25,134 nucleotides of DNA. It comes from Bacillota bacterium (lineage in GTDB: Bacteria; Bacillota; Negativicutes; Sporomusales; Sporomusaceae). The position numbers and the translations under genes were made by a program. The notes below the pieces were generated by a model. It searched no databases and had not been told where the DNA came from. It saw only the letters and a program-made list of their open reading frames with translations. This document shows positions 7,268 through 14,853 of the stretch, one piece after another (position 1 is the stretch's first letter; every line of letters starts with the position of its first letter). The stretch lies in assembly GCA_023388195.1 (NCBI GenBank), contig JAEWGR010000029.1, positions 1-25,134 of the forward strand. The letters run 5' to 3'.

Positions 7268-7298
7268 GCTAAATACACATTTATAAATAGATTTTATA

Positions 7299-7354
7299 GA
7301 CATAAGAACGACTAAGGCTTTTGCTGTCGTCCTAAAAGACTTAGTCGTTCTTAT
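7299..7354. repeat. Dispersed palindromic repeat acting as operon-end hairpin
   Basis: ataagaacgactaag (7302-7316) pairs perfectly over 15 bp with cttagtcgttcttat (7340-7354) around a 23-base loop. The left 35 bases (7299-7333) match 21510-21544 at 32 of 35 positions, so this is a repeat family and not just a local terminator. It starts 7 bases past the stop codon of the oxidoreductase gamma subunit and probably ends that transcript. Confidence 0.8.
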
Positions 7355-7361
7355 TTTCAGT

Positions 7362-7892
7362 TTAAATAAATTGCATACCGCGACGAATCGCACTTTCATT
7401 AATTGCCAGCAACTCCGGTTTTTTGGCGAACATCTTGGCAAAAGCTTTTAATACCGCATCGGCTGATACAACTTGAGCGGCACCAATAATTGCACCGAGC
7501 ATTACCATATTGGCTGTTTTGGTATTGCCGAGCTCTGCGGCAATCTCATTGGCAGGAATTTGATAGGTTGTAATATCTGAGCGCTTCGCCCCCCGCTCAA
7601 TAAGCGAGCTGTTAATGATCAGGATTCCACCTGGCTGCAACAATGGCTCAAACTTATCCAGTGATGGCAGGTTCATGGCAATAACCAGGTTGGGTTCAGA
7701 AACAATTGGCGCTCCAATCGGCTCATCGGCAATGATCACTGAGCAGTTGGCCGTTCCACCCCGCATTTCCGGGCCATAAGACGGAATCCATGAAACTTGT
7801 TTGTTCTCAATCATACCGGCATAAGTTAATAGCTGCCCCATTAGCATTACACCCTGGCCGCCAAAGCCGGCCATGATTATTTCGTGAGTCAT
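7362..7892 (-). CDS. korC: 2-oxoacid:ferredoxin oxidoreductase, gamma subunit
   Basis: The protein has 176 residues and belongs to the pyruvate/ketoisovalerate oxidoreductase catalytic-domain family. Typical stretches are IIMAGFGGQGVMLMGQLL at the N-terminus and PSYGPEMRGGTANCSVI near 38-54, the latter a signature of gamma subunits. The enzyme complex oxidatively decarboxylates a 2-oxoacid to the acyl-CoA and reduces ferredoxin, in the cytoplasm. Its ATG overlaps the stop of the beta-subunit gene (ATGA), so the two are translationally coupled. It is the last gene of a D-A-B-C operon and is followed by a palindromic repeat and a second terminator. Which 2-oxoacid is used (2-oxoglutarate or branched-chain) cannot be settled from the sequence. 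Confidence 0.92.
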   Translation of the reverse strand: MTHEIIMAGFGGQGVMLMGQLLTYAGMIENKQVSWIPSYGPEMRGGTANCSVIIADEPIGAPIVSEPNLVIAMNLPSLDKFEPLLQPGGILIINSSLIERGAKRSDITTYQIPANEIAAELGNTKTANMVMLGAIIGAAQVVSADAVLKAFAKMFAKKPELLAINESAIRRGMQFI

Positions 7893-8641
7893 TTTGCTCC
7901 CCCCTCCGTTGTTTTATAGACACCTAACGGGTAATAGGGAATCATTGACTCTGCCAGCCATTTGGCAGCTTCGACCGGACTCATGCCCCAGTTAGTCGGG
8001 CAGGTCGATAGTATTTCAACTAACCCAAAGCCTTCACCGCTGATTTGCAATTCAAAAGCTTTTTTAATGGCCGCCTTGGCTTTGGCCATATTGCCGGGAG
8101 TATTGATAGCTACACGGGCAATAAACTTAGCACCTTCCAGGGTGGCCAGCATCTCGGAAACTTTAACCGGATAACCGGCTGCTTCCGCGCTACGGCCATA
8201 AGGCGACGTATTTGTAACTTGCCCGATTAGGGTAGTTGGCGCCATTTGACCGCCGGTCATGCCATAAATTGCGTTATTGACAAAAATAGTAGTGATTTTC
8301 TCACCGCGGGCCGCTGCATGGACAATTTCTGCACAACCGATGGCTGCCAGATCGCCGTCACCCTGATAAGTAAAAACAACAGCATCCGGATGAACCCGCT
8401 TTACGCCGGTCGCAACCGCCGGCGCCCGGCCATGGGCAGCTTCAAAGGCATCAAAGTTAAAATATTCATAAGCGAGTACGGAACAACCAACAGGTGCAAC
8501 CCCGATGGCTCTATCGCGCACATCGAGCTCATCAAGCACTTCGGCAACTAAACGGTGAATGATGCCGTGGTGACAGCCCGGGCAGTAATGAAAAGGAACG
8601 TCCTTAAGCCCTTTTGGTCTGGAAAAGATCCTGTCAGCCAT
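7889..8641 (-). CDS. korB: 2-oxoacid:ferredoxin oxidoreductase, beta (thiamine diphosphate) subunit
   Basis: The protein has 250 residues. It carries HYCPGCHHG (Cys20, Cys23) near the N-terminus, and the thiamine-diphosphate/Mg motif GDGD at 94-97 followed about 25 residues later by VNNAIYGMTGGQ (Asn122/123). This is the compact beta subunit of the four-subunit KOR/VOR type, not the fused pyruvate enzyme. It forms the carbanion on the 2-oxoacid and passes electrons on to the iron-sulfur clusters. The start codon is 2 bases after the alpha-subunit stop, with GGGAGGG inside the end of the alpha gene as ribosome binding site. The stop overlaps the gamma start. Confidence 0.93.
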   Translation of the reverse strand: MADRIFSRPKGLKDVPFHYCPGCHHGIIHRLVAEVLDELDVRDRAIGVAPVGCSVLAYEYFNFDAFEAAHGRAPAVATGVKRVHPDAVVFTYQGDGDLAAIGCAEIVHAAARGEKITTIFVNNAIYGMTGGQMAPTTLIGQVTNTSPYGRSAEAAGYPVKVSEMLATLEGAKFIARVAINTPGNMAKAKAAIKKAFELQISGEGFGLVEILSTCPTNWGMSPVEAAKWLAESMIPYYPLGVYKTTEGGAK

Positions 8642-8643
8642 GA

Positions 8644-9711
8644 TTATCTGCCCTCCTTCCCGTTGAATATATTGACAATCTGCTCATAGACCGCTTTTGT
8701 GCTGGGAATCATACCGCCTGAACGCCCGAAAAAGTGTACTGGCTTAGCTCCGTTAACAGCCAGGCGGACATCTTCGATCATTTGTCCGGCGCTAAGTTCG
8801 AGCGTAAGGAAAGCAGCCGCCTTGCCAGCTAAGGCGGCAAGCGGTTTTTCCGGGAACGGCCATAGCGTAATGGGACGCAGCATGCCAACCTTCAACCCTT
8901 CACTGCGCGCTTTTTCCATCGACGAGCGGGCAATGCGTGAGGTGATGCCATAGGCCACCAGAATCAGCTCGGCATCTTCAGTATACAACTCTTCATAACG
9001 TACTTCATTGGCAATAATTCCGGCGTATTTTTGTTGTAAATGGATATTATGTAATTCCAGTTTCTCGGGCTGCAGATGAAGGGAATTTACGATATTAGGT
9101 TCAGTGCGTCCTCGCAGACCTGTTGCCGCCCAGGGTTTGGCAATTGGCTTGGTTTCACTGGGACTGAACTCTACCGGTTCCATCATTTGGCCTAATGCCC
9201 CATCACCGAGCAGCATAACCGGATTGCGATACATATCAGCCAGATCAAAGGCCAGGATTGTCGTATCCACCATTTCCTGAACCGAGTTAGGAGCAAGGAC
9301 TATACAATGATAGTCGCCATGCCCGCCGCCTTTGGTTGCCTGAAAATAATCCGACTGGGCCGGTTGAATCCCTCCCAGACCAGGGCCGCCGCGCATGATA
9401 TTGACGATGACACTAGGCAGTTCAGCGCCGGCAATGTAAGAGATGCCTTCCATTTTGAGGCTTATCCCCGGGCTGGAGGAAGAGGTCATTACTCTGGCGC
9501 CGGCACCGGCAGCACCATAAACCATATTAATTGCCGCAATCTCGCTTTCGGCCTGGAGAAATACGCCATTGATCTGGGGCATACGTTTGGACATATATTC
9601 GGTTAGTTCCGTTTGTGGTGTGATAGGATAGCCAAAATAGTGGCGGCAGCCGGCAACAATGGCTGCTTCGCCAATAGCCTCATTGCCTTTCATTAATATC
9701 TTATCTGCCAT
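8644..9711 (-). CDS. korA: 2-oxoacid:ferredoxin oxidoreductase, alpha subunit (VorB/KorA type)
   Basis: The protein has 355 residues from the ATG at 9711. The N-terminal pyrimidine-binding domain shows LMKGNEAIGEAAI, GYPITPQTE (27-35), QAESEIAAINM (53-63) and TSSSSPGISL (76-85). The C-terminal domain II runs from about 235 onward (LVAYGITSRI). The sequence is closest, by eye, to proteins usually labelled VorB (3-methyl-2-oxobutanoate) and to KorA; the two are hard to separate. AAAGGAGAG, overlapping the end of the ferredoxin gene, favours the ATG at 9711 over a GTG at 9720. It acts as a complex with the beta, gamma and ferredoxin-like subunits encoded beside it. A product in the branched-chain or 2-oxoglutarate range is inferred, not proven. 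Confidence 0.92.
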   Translation of the reverse strand: MADKILMKGNEAIGEAAIVAGCRHYFGYPITPQTELTEYMSKRMPQINGVFLQAESEIAAINMVYGAAGAGARVMTSSSSPGISLKMEGISYIAGAELPSVIVNIMRGGPGLGGIQPAQSDYFQATKGGGHGDYHCIVLAPNSVQEMVDTTILAFDLADMYRNPVMLLGDGALGQMMEPVEFSPSETKPIAKPWAATGLRGRTEPNIVNSLHLQPEKLELHNIHLQQKYAGIIANEVRYEELYTEDAELILVAYGITSRIARSSMEKARSEGLKVGMLRPITLWPFPEKPLAALAGKAAAFLTLELSAGQMIEDVRLAVNGAKPVHFFGRSGGMIPSTKAVYEQIVNIFNGKEGR

Positions 9712-9716
9712 TAGAA

Positions 9717-9932
9717 TCACTCTCCTTTGTCTTTATGAATCTCAATGACAATATCCGGGCAGGTTTTGGCACAGAGAGCACAGCCAACACATTTGGTTTC
9801 ATCAATACAAGTAGCCGGCCGGTAGCCTTTACTGTTAAACCTGTCAGCAAGAACTACAATCTTGTGGGGGCATGCTATTGTGCATAGTTCACAGCCCTTG
9901 CAGCGCTCCTCGTTAAAAACTGGTCTTGGCAT
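9717..9932 (-). CDS. korD: 2-oxoacid:ferredoxin oxidoreductase, delta subunit (2[4Fe-4S] ferredoxin)
   Basis: The protein has 71 residues with two complete 4Fe-4S motifs: CKGCELCTIACP (Cys11, 14, 17, 21) and CVGCALCAKTCP (Cys48, 51, 54, 58). As first gene of the operon it supplies the ferredoxin-like subunit that carries electrons from the thiamine centre to free ferredoxin. AAGGAGGAGG lies just before the ATG, one of the strongest ribosome binding sites in the window. A TATAAT box lies about 30 bases upstream, so the operon most likely starts here. Confidence 0.93.
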   Translation of the reverse strand: MPRPVFNEERCKGCELCTIACPHKIVVLADRFNSKGYRPATCIDETKCVGCALCAKTCPDIVIEIHKDKGE

Positions 9933-9961
9933 ATAGTTCCTCCTCCTTTATGTATAGGGAC

Positions 9962-9985
9962 ATTATATCCAGTATACAAAAATTC
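9962..9985 (-). promoter_or_regulatory. Possible promoter of the oxidoreductase operon
   Basis: On the minus strand a perfect TATAAT (9967-9962) is preceded by TTGAAT 14 bases upstream, a short spacing. A TG two bases before the -10 resembles, but does not match, an extended -10. It overlaps the T-tract of the terminator of the upstream gene. Confidence 0.35.
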
Positions 9986-10011
9986 AACCCCATGTCCTAC
10001 AACACGGGGTT
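9977..10011 (-). terminator. Intrinsic terminator after pduL
   Basis: On the minus strand AACCCCGTGT pairs with ACATGGGGTT (10011-9986, one G-T pair, 6-base loop), followed by GAATTTTTG. It separates the pduL gene from the oxidoreductase operon. Confidence 0.75.
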
Positions 10012-10032
10012 AAAATTAATAAAAAATTATTT

Positions 10033-10605
10033 CTATTTTACAATTTCCACCGTGTTGCCGGTATTAATCTTGGCAGCGTTACCTTCGTCTGTATCCAGGT
10101 GGCATTCGAGCTTAAAGCTGTCACTTACTCTTGCTAACACATTGTCGTAAATGAGGCCCCGCTCGCCATTACAGCGGACTTTCACAATATCTTTGTCTTT
10201 TAAGCCTAATTCAGCAGCGTCGGCAGTTGTCATGTGAATGTGGCGGCAGGCTGCAATAACGCCTTCTTCCAGTTTCACTTCGCCTTTAGGGCCAACCAGT
10301 GTTAAGCCGGGGGAGCCTTTTACATCACCGGAATCACGTACTGGCGGATTAATGCCAAGCTTGAGGGCATCAGTCAGAGCGATTTCGATTTGGGTCTGTT
10401 TACGCTCTGGTCCAAGTATACGAACTTTTTTAAAAGATCCTTTTTCTGTAACCAGATCAACTTGTTCTTCACAAGCAAACTGACCAGGTTGAGACAGATC
10501 TTTTTTAACTGTGAGTTGATATCCTTCACCAAATAAGATGTCAAGATGTTCACGGGACACATGTAAATGGCGGGCTGAAATACCTACAGGAATTGGTTTA
10601 GACAT
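10033..10605 (-). CDS. pduL: PduL-type phosphate acyltransferase (phosphotransacylase)
   Basis: The protein has 190 residues. The paired metal-binding histidine motifs of PduL are clear: SARHLHVS (His13, His15) at the N-terminus, CRHIHM (His122, His124) and ECHLDTDE (His169) near the C-terminus. PduL converts acyl-CoA plus phosphate to acyl phosphate plus CoA, the step before an acyl kinase makes ATP. It starts straight with the catalytic domain and has no N-terminal encapsulation helix, so it is a cytoplasmic and not a microcompartment version; no shell genes are nearby. AAAGGAGTG precedes the ATG. It lies 39 bases after the ASCH-domain gene and ends at a terminator. Acetyl-CoA is a likely substrate, but the neighbours make longer acyl-CoAs possible. 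Confidence 0.92.
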   Translation of the reverse strand: MSKPIPVGISARHLHVSREHLDILFGEGYQLTVKKDLSQPGQFACEEQVDLVTEKGSFKKVRILGPERKQTQIEIALTDALKLGINPPVRDSGDVKGSPGLTLVGPKGEVKLEEGVIAACRHIHMTTADAAELGLKDKDIVKVRCNGERGLIYDNVLARVSDSFKLECHLDTDEGNAAKINTGNTVEIVK

Positions 10606-10644
10606 AGAAAAAGCACTCCTTTTATATTAAATTATATGAAACCG

Positions 10645-10992
10645 CTACTCAATGATTTCCGAAAAGTAAACTACGGTAACAAGATCGCTGTGGCTCAATG
10701 TTTTATCATAGATAGACTGTAAAAAACTTATCAGTTCATCAATGCTGGTGAGGTCGGGATTTTCACCTTGAAGATCATGCAGTGTCAATTGGGAAATCGG
10801 CTTTACCAGAACGCGGTCGATGGCGGCAGTAAAAATTCGTTTCTTTTGGGAAAAGCGTTTGCCTACTGTTACCCATACAATATCGCCTTCTGAATATTTA
10901 TTGGTCTTATCCCCCAGTCTGATCGTACAGATTTTGCGGCGGCAAACCAATTGGCTATGATAGTTAGACGAATAAAAATTCAATGCTTTCAT
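10645..10992 (-). CDS. ASCH/PUA-like domain protein of unknown function
   Basis: The protein has 115 residues. The N-terminal half (MKALNFYSSNYHSQLVCRRKICTIRLGDK, then KYSEGDIVWVTVG) resembles the ASCH fold, a small beta-barrel related to PUA domains and thought to bind RNA or nucleotides. TIRLGDK and the later GD.V.V are the resemblance I rely on. The C-terminal half (ISQLTLHDLQGENPDLTSID, then ELISFLQSIY) is a helical extension. AGGGAGG lies 6 bases before the ATG. It is 19 bases downstream of the aminotransferase gene and clearly cotranscribed with it. A regulatory or RNA-related role is a family-level guess; nothing in the sequence ties it to amino acid metabolism. Confidence 0.65.
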   Translation of the reverse strand: MKALNFYSSNYHSQLVCRRKICTIRLGDKTNKYSEGDIVWVTVGKRFSQKKRIFTAAIDRVLVKPISQLTLHDLQGENPDLTSIDELISFLQSIYDKTLSHSDLVTVVYFSEIIE

Positions 10993-11011
10993 CCCAAAAT
11001 CCTCCCTGTTA

Positions 11012-12178
11012 TTATGGCTTTAGCCATTTTTTTATTCTCGCTACAGCATCTGCCAGCCTGGCTTCAGGCTGAACAAGGGCCAGGCGTATGTAGCCTTCAC
11101 CACAAACGCCAAATGCACTGCCCGGGATTACTGCTACTCCTGTGTTTTTTAATAATGAGACGGTAAAATCAAAGGATGACTGATTAGTGGGAACAGGTGC
11201 CCATACATACATCGAGGCCTTAGGACGGTCTACTTTCCAGCCTATATCGGCGAAGCCATCAACAATGATGTCCCGTCGTTTCTGGTAGGTTGCGGCCGTT
11301 TCAGCAACGCAATCCTGAGAGCCTGTTAAGGCCGCAACAGCCGCTTGCTGCAGCGGATAAAAAATACCATAATCAAAATTCGATTTTAAGCGTCCGAGCA
11401 GCGAAATTACATGCGCGTTACCGACTACATAACCAACGCGGCAGCCTGCCATACTATAGGTTTTCGAAAGAGAATTAAACTCGATTGCAATATCTTTAGC
11501 ACCGGGGATAGAGAGAAAGCTGTCTGGCCGGTAACCGTCAAATACAAGGTCACTATAGGCGAAATCATAGCAAACAAGAATGTTATACCGTTTGGCAAAG
11601 GCAACGACCTGTTCCAGAAAACTGCGGGGCGCTGTTGCTGCCAGCGGATTATTCGGGTAATTTAAAATCATGATTTTGGCCCGTTTTAATACGGATTCGT
11701 CAATGGTATTCAAGTCAGGCAGATAATTATTTGCCGGCAATAGCGGCATTCTGTGGAGTTCAGCTCCCGCCATCAGCGGGCCGGCACTGAAAATCGGATA
11801 GCCTGGATCTGGTATAAGTACGACATCGCCGGGATTCACCAAACATAATGCTATATGGGCCAAGCCCTCCTGTGATCCAATCAGGGAGTGTATTTCAGTT
11901 TCTGGGTTAAGTTCGACACCGAACTTATGATTGTACCAGTTGGCAATAGCTTGTAATAGCTCCGGCACCCCTTTTGATAAGGTATAGCCGTAGTTAAAGC
12001 AACTGTCGACAGACGTTTTTAATGCATCAATAATATGTGGTGCCGGTGCCAGGTCAGGACTGCCAATACTTAGGGTGATAACGTCTTTACCGGCAGCCGC
12101 TTCGGTTCTGCGCATATCATCAACCTGGGTGAATATAGCTGATGTCAATGCCTGCATGCGCTGAGCTTGCTCAAACAT
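11012..12178 (-). CDS. Class I/II pyridoxal-phosphate aminotransferase
   Basis: The protein has 388 residues of fold-type I. The cofactor-binding set is visible: NYPNNPLAA (173-181), YDFAYSD with Asp205/Tyr208, and the Schiff-base lysine Lys239 in NSLSKTYSMAGCRVGY. The C-terminal YIRLALV holds the carboxylate-binding Arg. The sequence resembles the group annotated as LL-diaminopimelate or alanine/aspartate aminotransferases (early LSIGSPDLAPA), but no substrate can be fixed. It lies 96 bases downstream of mtaD on the same strand. That placement allows two readings: a methionine-salvage transaminase (KMTB to methionine), or a first step of amino acid oxidation leading to the neighbouring oxidoreductase and PduL. 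GGGAGG lies about 10 bases before the ATG. Confidence 0.88.
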   Translation of the reverse strand: MFEQAQRMQALTSAIFTQVDDMRRTEAAAGKDVITLSIGSPDLAPAPHIIDALKTSVDSCFNYGYTLSKGVPELLQAIANWYNHKFGVELNPETEIHSLIGSQEGLAHIALCLVNPGDVVLIPDPGYPIFSAGPLMAGAELHRMPLLPANNYLPDLNTIDESVLKRAKIMILNYPNNPLAATAPRSFLEQVVAFAKRYNILVCYDFAYSDLVFDGYRPDSFLSIPGAKDIAIEFNSLSKTYSMAGCRVGYVVGNAHVISLLGRLKSNFDYGIFYPLQQAAVAALTGSQDCVAETAATYQKRRDIIVDGFADIGWKVDRPKASMYVWAPVPTNQSSFDFTVSLLKNTGVAVIPGSAFGVCGEGYIRLALVQPEARLADAVARIKKWLKP

Positions 12179-12225
12179 GATAGTGGCTCCTCCCTATAGA
12201 CGGCAAAATAAAAACGAGATTATTT

Positions 12226-12270
12226 TTAATATTCAATATTAAGTAAGGCAATTCCTGTTGGCAGCGTCAA
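12226..12270 (-). promoter_or_regulatory. Palindrome and possible promoter before the aminotransferase
   Basis: ttaatatt-c-aatattaa (12226-12242) is a near-perfect 17-base palindrome. A TTGACG (12270-12265, minus strand) lies about 20 bases upstream, without a convincing -10 at standard spacing. It may be an operator or a weak internal promoter separating the aminotransferase unit from mtaD. Confidence 0.3.
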
Positions 12271-12274
12271 AAAA

Positions 12275-13564
12275 TTATTTAGAGAGTGACTGATTTACTA
12301 AGCGCATGCCTCGCCGGTCAGCTTCAGCAATTAGGCGTTCCTGGTCTATGGTAGTCAGCCGGCGGTCAGCCAGCAGTACCTTGCCGTCAACAATTACTGT
12401 ATGGACGTCATGGGCGCTTGCCGCGTAGGTTAAAAGGGACAATCGGTCATGACGCGGATGCCAGTGAGGTTCTGCCATGTCAAAAATAGTTATGTCGGCC
12501 TTATAGGAGACCTCCAGTCTGCCGGTTGTATTACCGAGCCCAAGGGCATTTGCACCCTGCCGTGTAGCCATATCTACTGCTGTTTTGGCTGGAACCGCCA
12601 GCGGATCAAGGCGATGAACCTTGTGCAGCATGGCCGCTAACCGTAATTCTTCCAGCATATCCAGATTGTTATTGCTCGCTGCCCCGTCAGTTCCCAGCCC
12701 CACGCAAATCCCGGCCTCCAGCATAGCGGGGACGGGCGCGACGCCACTGGCCAATTTCATATTACTGCCCGGATTGTGTGCTACCCTTACATTTTTACTA
12801 TGCATAATCGCAATATCGTCCGGCGTTACATGCACACAATGGGCTGCCAATACACCATGATCAAGAACACCCAGCTCAGCCATCAGAGCAATTGGTGATT
12901 TTCCGTATTCTTTCTGGCAGTCAGCCACTTCACCGGCGGTTTCCGCTAAATGTATGTGGATCTCAGCTCCCAGTTTTTCCGCCAGCGCAGTTACCTTCTT
13001 AAGATATTCTGGCTGACAGGTGTAGGGCGCATGCGGTCCGAGCATAACCGTAATCCGGCCATTGGCGGCTAAGTGCCATTCCTTATAGAAATTCTCACTT
13101 TCAGCCAGTGCCTGACTGGCTGTCGGGGCAACGCCGGCCATCCCGCGGGCCAGTACGGCGCGAATACCGCTCTCGGCCACAGCTTTGGCGACTTCAGGCA
13201 TAAAAAAGTACATATCGGCAAAGCAGGTTGTGCCTGATTTCAGCATTTCTGCAATTGCCAGCTGCGTGCCCCAGTACACATCTTCTGCTGTTAGGTTGTC
13301 TTCGGCCGGCCAAATTTTTGTTTTTAACCAGTCCATCAGCATCATATCGTCTGCATAGCTGCGAAACAGTGACATGGCGGCATGGGTATGGGTGTTAACA
13401 AAGCCCGGCACTATCAGTTTATCCTGGCAGTTGATGATTTCCGCCGCCTGATCGGTAACGGTTCCAATTTGAGTAATTACAGAGCCGCTGATGGCAATGT
13501 CCGCCCGGCGTACCTGACCGTCAGCACAAAGTACATCACCGTCTTTGAGAAGTATATTTACCAT
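12275..13564 (-). CDS. mtaD: 5-methylthioadenosine/S-adenosylhomocysteine deaminase
   Basis: The protein has 429 residues of the amidohydrolase superfamily, subtype with one catalytic metal. The ligands are in order: HTH (His59, His61) in VNTHTHAAMS, HIHLAET (His205, Glu208), AAHCVHV (His242 region) and GTDGAASNN (Asp293). Family members, including the characterised Thermotoga maritima TM0936, hydrolyse the 6-amino group of SAH and MTA to give S-inosylhomocysteine and methylthioinosine plus ammonia. Some archaeal relatives prefer 5'-deoxyadenosine. AAAGGGGAT lies 6 bases before the ATG. The gene is 29 bases downstream of the ahcY-like gene and closes the salvage operon. Pairing with an unusual AhcY and an Asn-type MtnP suggests that both salvage routes here begin with deamination. 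Confidence 0.92.
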   Translation of the reverse strand: MVNILLKDGDVLCADGQVRRADIAISGSVITQIGTVTDQAAEIINCQDKLIVPGFVNTHTHAAMSLFRSYADDMMLMDWLKTKIWPAEDNLTAEDVYWGTQLAIAEMLKSGTTCFADMYFFMPEVAKAVAESGIRAVLARGMAGVAPTASQALAESENFYKEWHLAANGRITVMLGPHAPYTCQPEYLKKVTALAEKLGAEIHIHLAETAGEVADCQKEYGKSPIALMAELGVLDHGVLAAHCVHVTPDDIAIMHSKNVRVAHNPGSNMKLASGVAPVPAMLEAGICVGLGTDGAASNNNLDMLEELRLAAMLHKVHRLDPLAVPAKTAVDMATRQGANALGLGNTTGRLEVSYKADITIFDMAEPHWHPRHDRLSLLTYAASAHDVHTVIVDGKVLLADRRLTTIDQERLIAEADRRGMRLVNQSLSK

Positions 13565-13593
13565 GTATATCCCCTTTCCCTTGTCGATGTGGG

Positions 13594-14835
13594 TTAAGCC
13601 TTATGGAGATAATCATATTGTTCGGTGGTAAGCTGGTCAATGCTAAAGCCCATCGCTTTTAACTTGAGGCCGGCAACTCTCTGGTCCATCTCAGTTGTTA
13701 CTGTATATACCCTGTTTTCCAATTCGGCATGTTTGCCGGCAATATGGAGTACTGCCAGTGTCTGCATGGCAAAGGATAAATCCATAATCTCTGTCGGATG
13801 CCCGTCGCCTGCGGCCAGGTTGACCAAGCGGCCTTCTGCCAGCAGATATAACTTGCGGCCGTCTTTCATAACGAATTCTTCAATATTTTTTCGCACCGTA
13901 CGGCAGCTGACAGCTAATGCGGACAAGTCTTCTTTGTTAATTTCAACATCGAAGTGACCGGCATTAGCCATAATTGCGCCCGGCTTCATAATTTCCATGT
14001 GTTCACGGCGGATCACGTCTTTGCAGCCGGTCAGGGTTACAAACATGTCGCCATAAGCCGCTGCCTGCTGCATCGGTAATACGGTAAAGCCGTCAAAAAC
14101 AGCTTCAATGGCCTTAATCGGATCAATCTCAGTAACAATTACGTTTGCTCCCAACCCTTTGGCCCGCATGGCCACACCTTTGCCACACCAGCCATAACCG
14201 GCAACGACAACCGTTTTACCGGTTACTGTGAGGTTGGTGGTTCTCATGATCCCATCCCAGGTGGACTGGCCGGTGCCGTAACGATTGTCAAACAAGTATT
14301 TGCAATAGGCATCATTAACCGCAATCATGGGGAATTTTAGCCGTCCTGAATCAGCCAGGGCCCGCAGCCGGAGAACACCGGTTGTTGTTTCTTCCGAACC
14401 GCCGAGGATGTTGGCGGCCAATTCGCTCCGTTCACCATGCAATAAAGAGACCAGGTCGCCACCGTCGTCAACAATAATATCAGGTTTGGTGTCAAGCGCT
14501 TTATGTAAAAAAGTTTCATACTCTGCGGCCGTGGTATTATACCAGGCAAAGACGGTAACGCCCTGAAAAGCCAGTGCGGCAGCTACATCATCCTGGGTAG
14601 ACAGCGGGTTGCTGCCGGTCACTGCCACGTTAGCCCCGGCATTTTTCAGGACAATAGCCAGATACGCTGTTTTGGCTTCCAGATGCATAGTGATGACCAG
14701 ATTTTTGCCTGCCAGCGGCTTCGTCTGGGACAATTCCTCATTTAAAACATTTAGTACAGGCATAAACTCTTTGACCCAGTTGATTTTATCCATGCCCTGC
14801 GGGGCCAGGTTAATATCGCGTACAATAGAATTCAT
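13594..14835 (-). CDS. ahcY: Adenosylhomocysteinase family protein, possible S-inosylhomocysteine hydrolase
   Basis: The protein has 413 residues, shorter than typical 430-495-residue enzymes. It has the family's catalytic positions: His51, Asp124 (DDGGD), Glu149 (EETTTG), Lys179 and Asp183 (CKYLFDN), and a Rossmann NAD site GYGWCGKG (213-220). Aligned by eye with human AHCY, whose substrate loop reads HMTVETA (His55, Thr57, Glu59), the loop here reads HLEAKTA: Thr57 becomes Glu53 and Glu59, near the adenine amino group, becomes Lys55. It also ends at YDYLHKA without the tail that supplies Lys/Tyr to the neighbouring subunit's NAD. Similar short enzymes occur in Thermotoga and methanogens, where an S-inosylhomocysteine hydrolase has been described. 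With mtaD directly downstream, hydrolysis of S-inosylhomocysteine to inosine and homocysteine is a reasonable inference. Confidence 0.9.
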   Translation of the reverse strand: MNSIVRDINLAPQGMDKINWVKEFMPVLNVLNEELSQTKPLAGKNLVITMHLEAKTAYLAIVLKNAGANVAVTGSNPLSTQDDVAAALAFQGVTVFAWYNTTAAEYETFLHKALDTKPDIIVDDGGDLVSLLHGERSELAANILGGSEETTTGVLRLRALADSGRLKFPMIAVNDAYCKYLFDNRYGTGQSTWDGIMRTTNLTVTGKTVVVAGYGWCGKGVAMRAKGLGANVIVTEIDPIKAIEAVFDGFTVLPMQQAAAYGDMFVTLTGCKDVIRREHMEIMKPGAIMANAGHFDVEINKEDLSALAVSCRTVRKNIEEFVMKDGRKLYLLAEGRLVNLAAGDGHPTEIMDLSFAMQTLAVLHIAGKHAELENRVYTVTTEMDQRVAGLKLKAMGFSIDQLTTEQYDYLHKA

Positions 14836-14853
14836 TGTTGTAATCTCCTTCCC

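Noticed and set aside
7112..7441. 109-codon ORF on the minus strand
   Set aside because: It overlaps the end of the gamma-subunit gene in another frame and two terminators.
10033..10605. Bacterial microcompartment locus implied by pduL
   Set aside because: No shell protein or signature enzyme gene is nearby and the protein lacks the N-terminal encapsulation helix.
14327..14566. Plus-strand ORF inside ahcY, and many similar ones opposite the other genes
   Set aside because: They lie antisense to well-supported genes, have no ribosome binding sites or motifs, and reflect codon-bias shadows.
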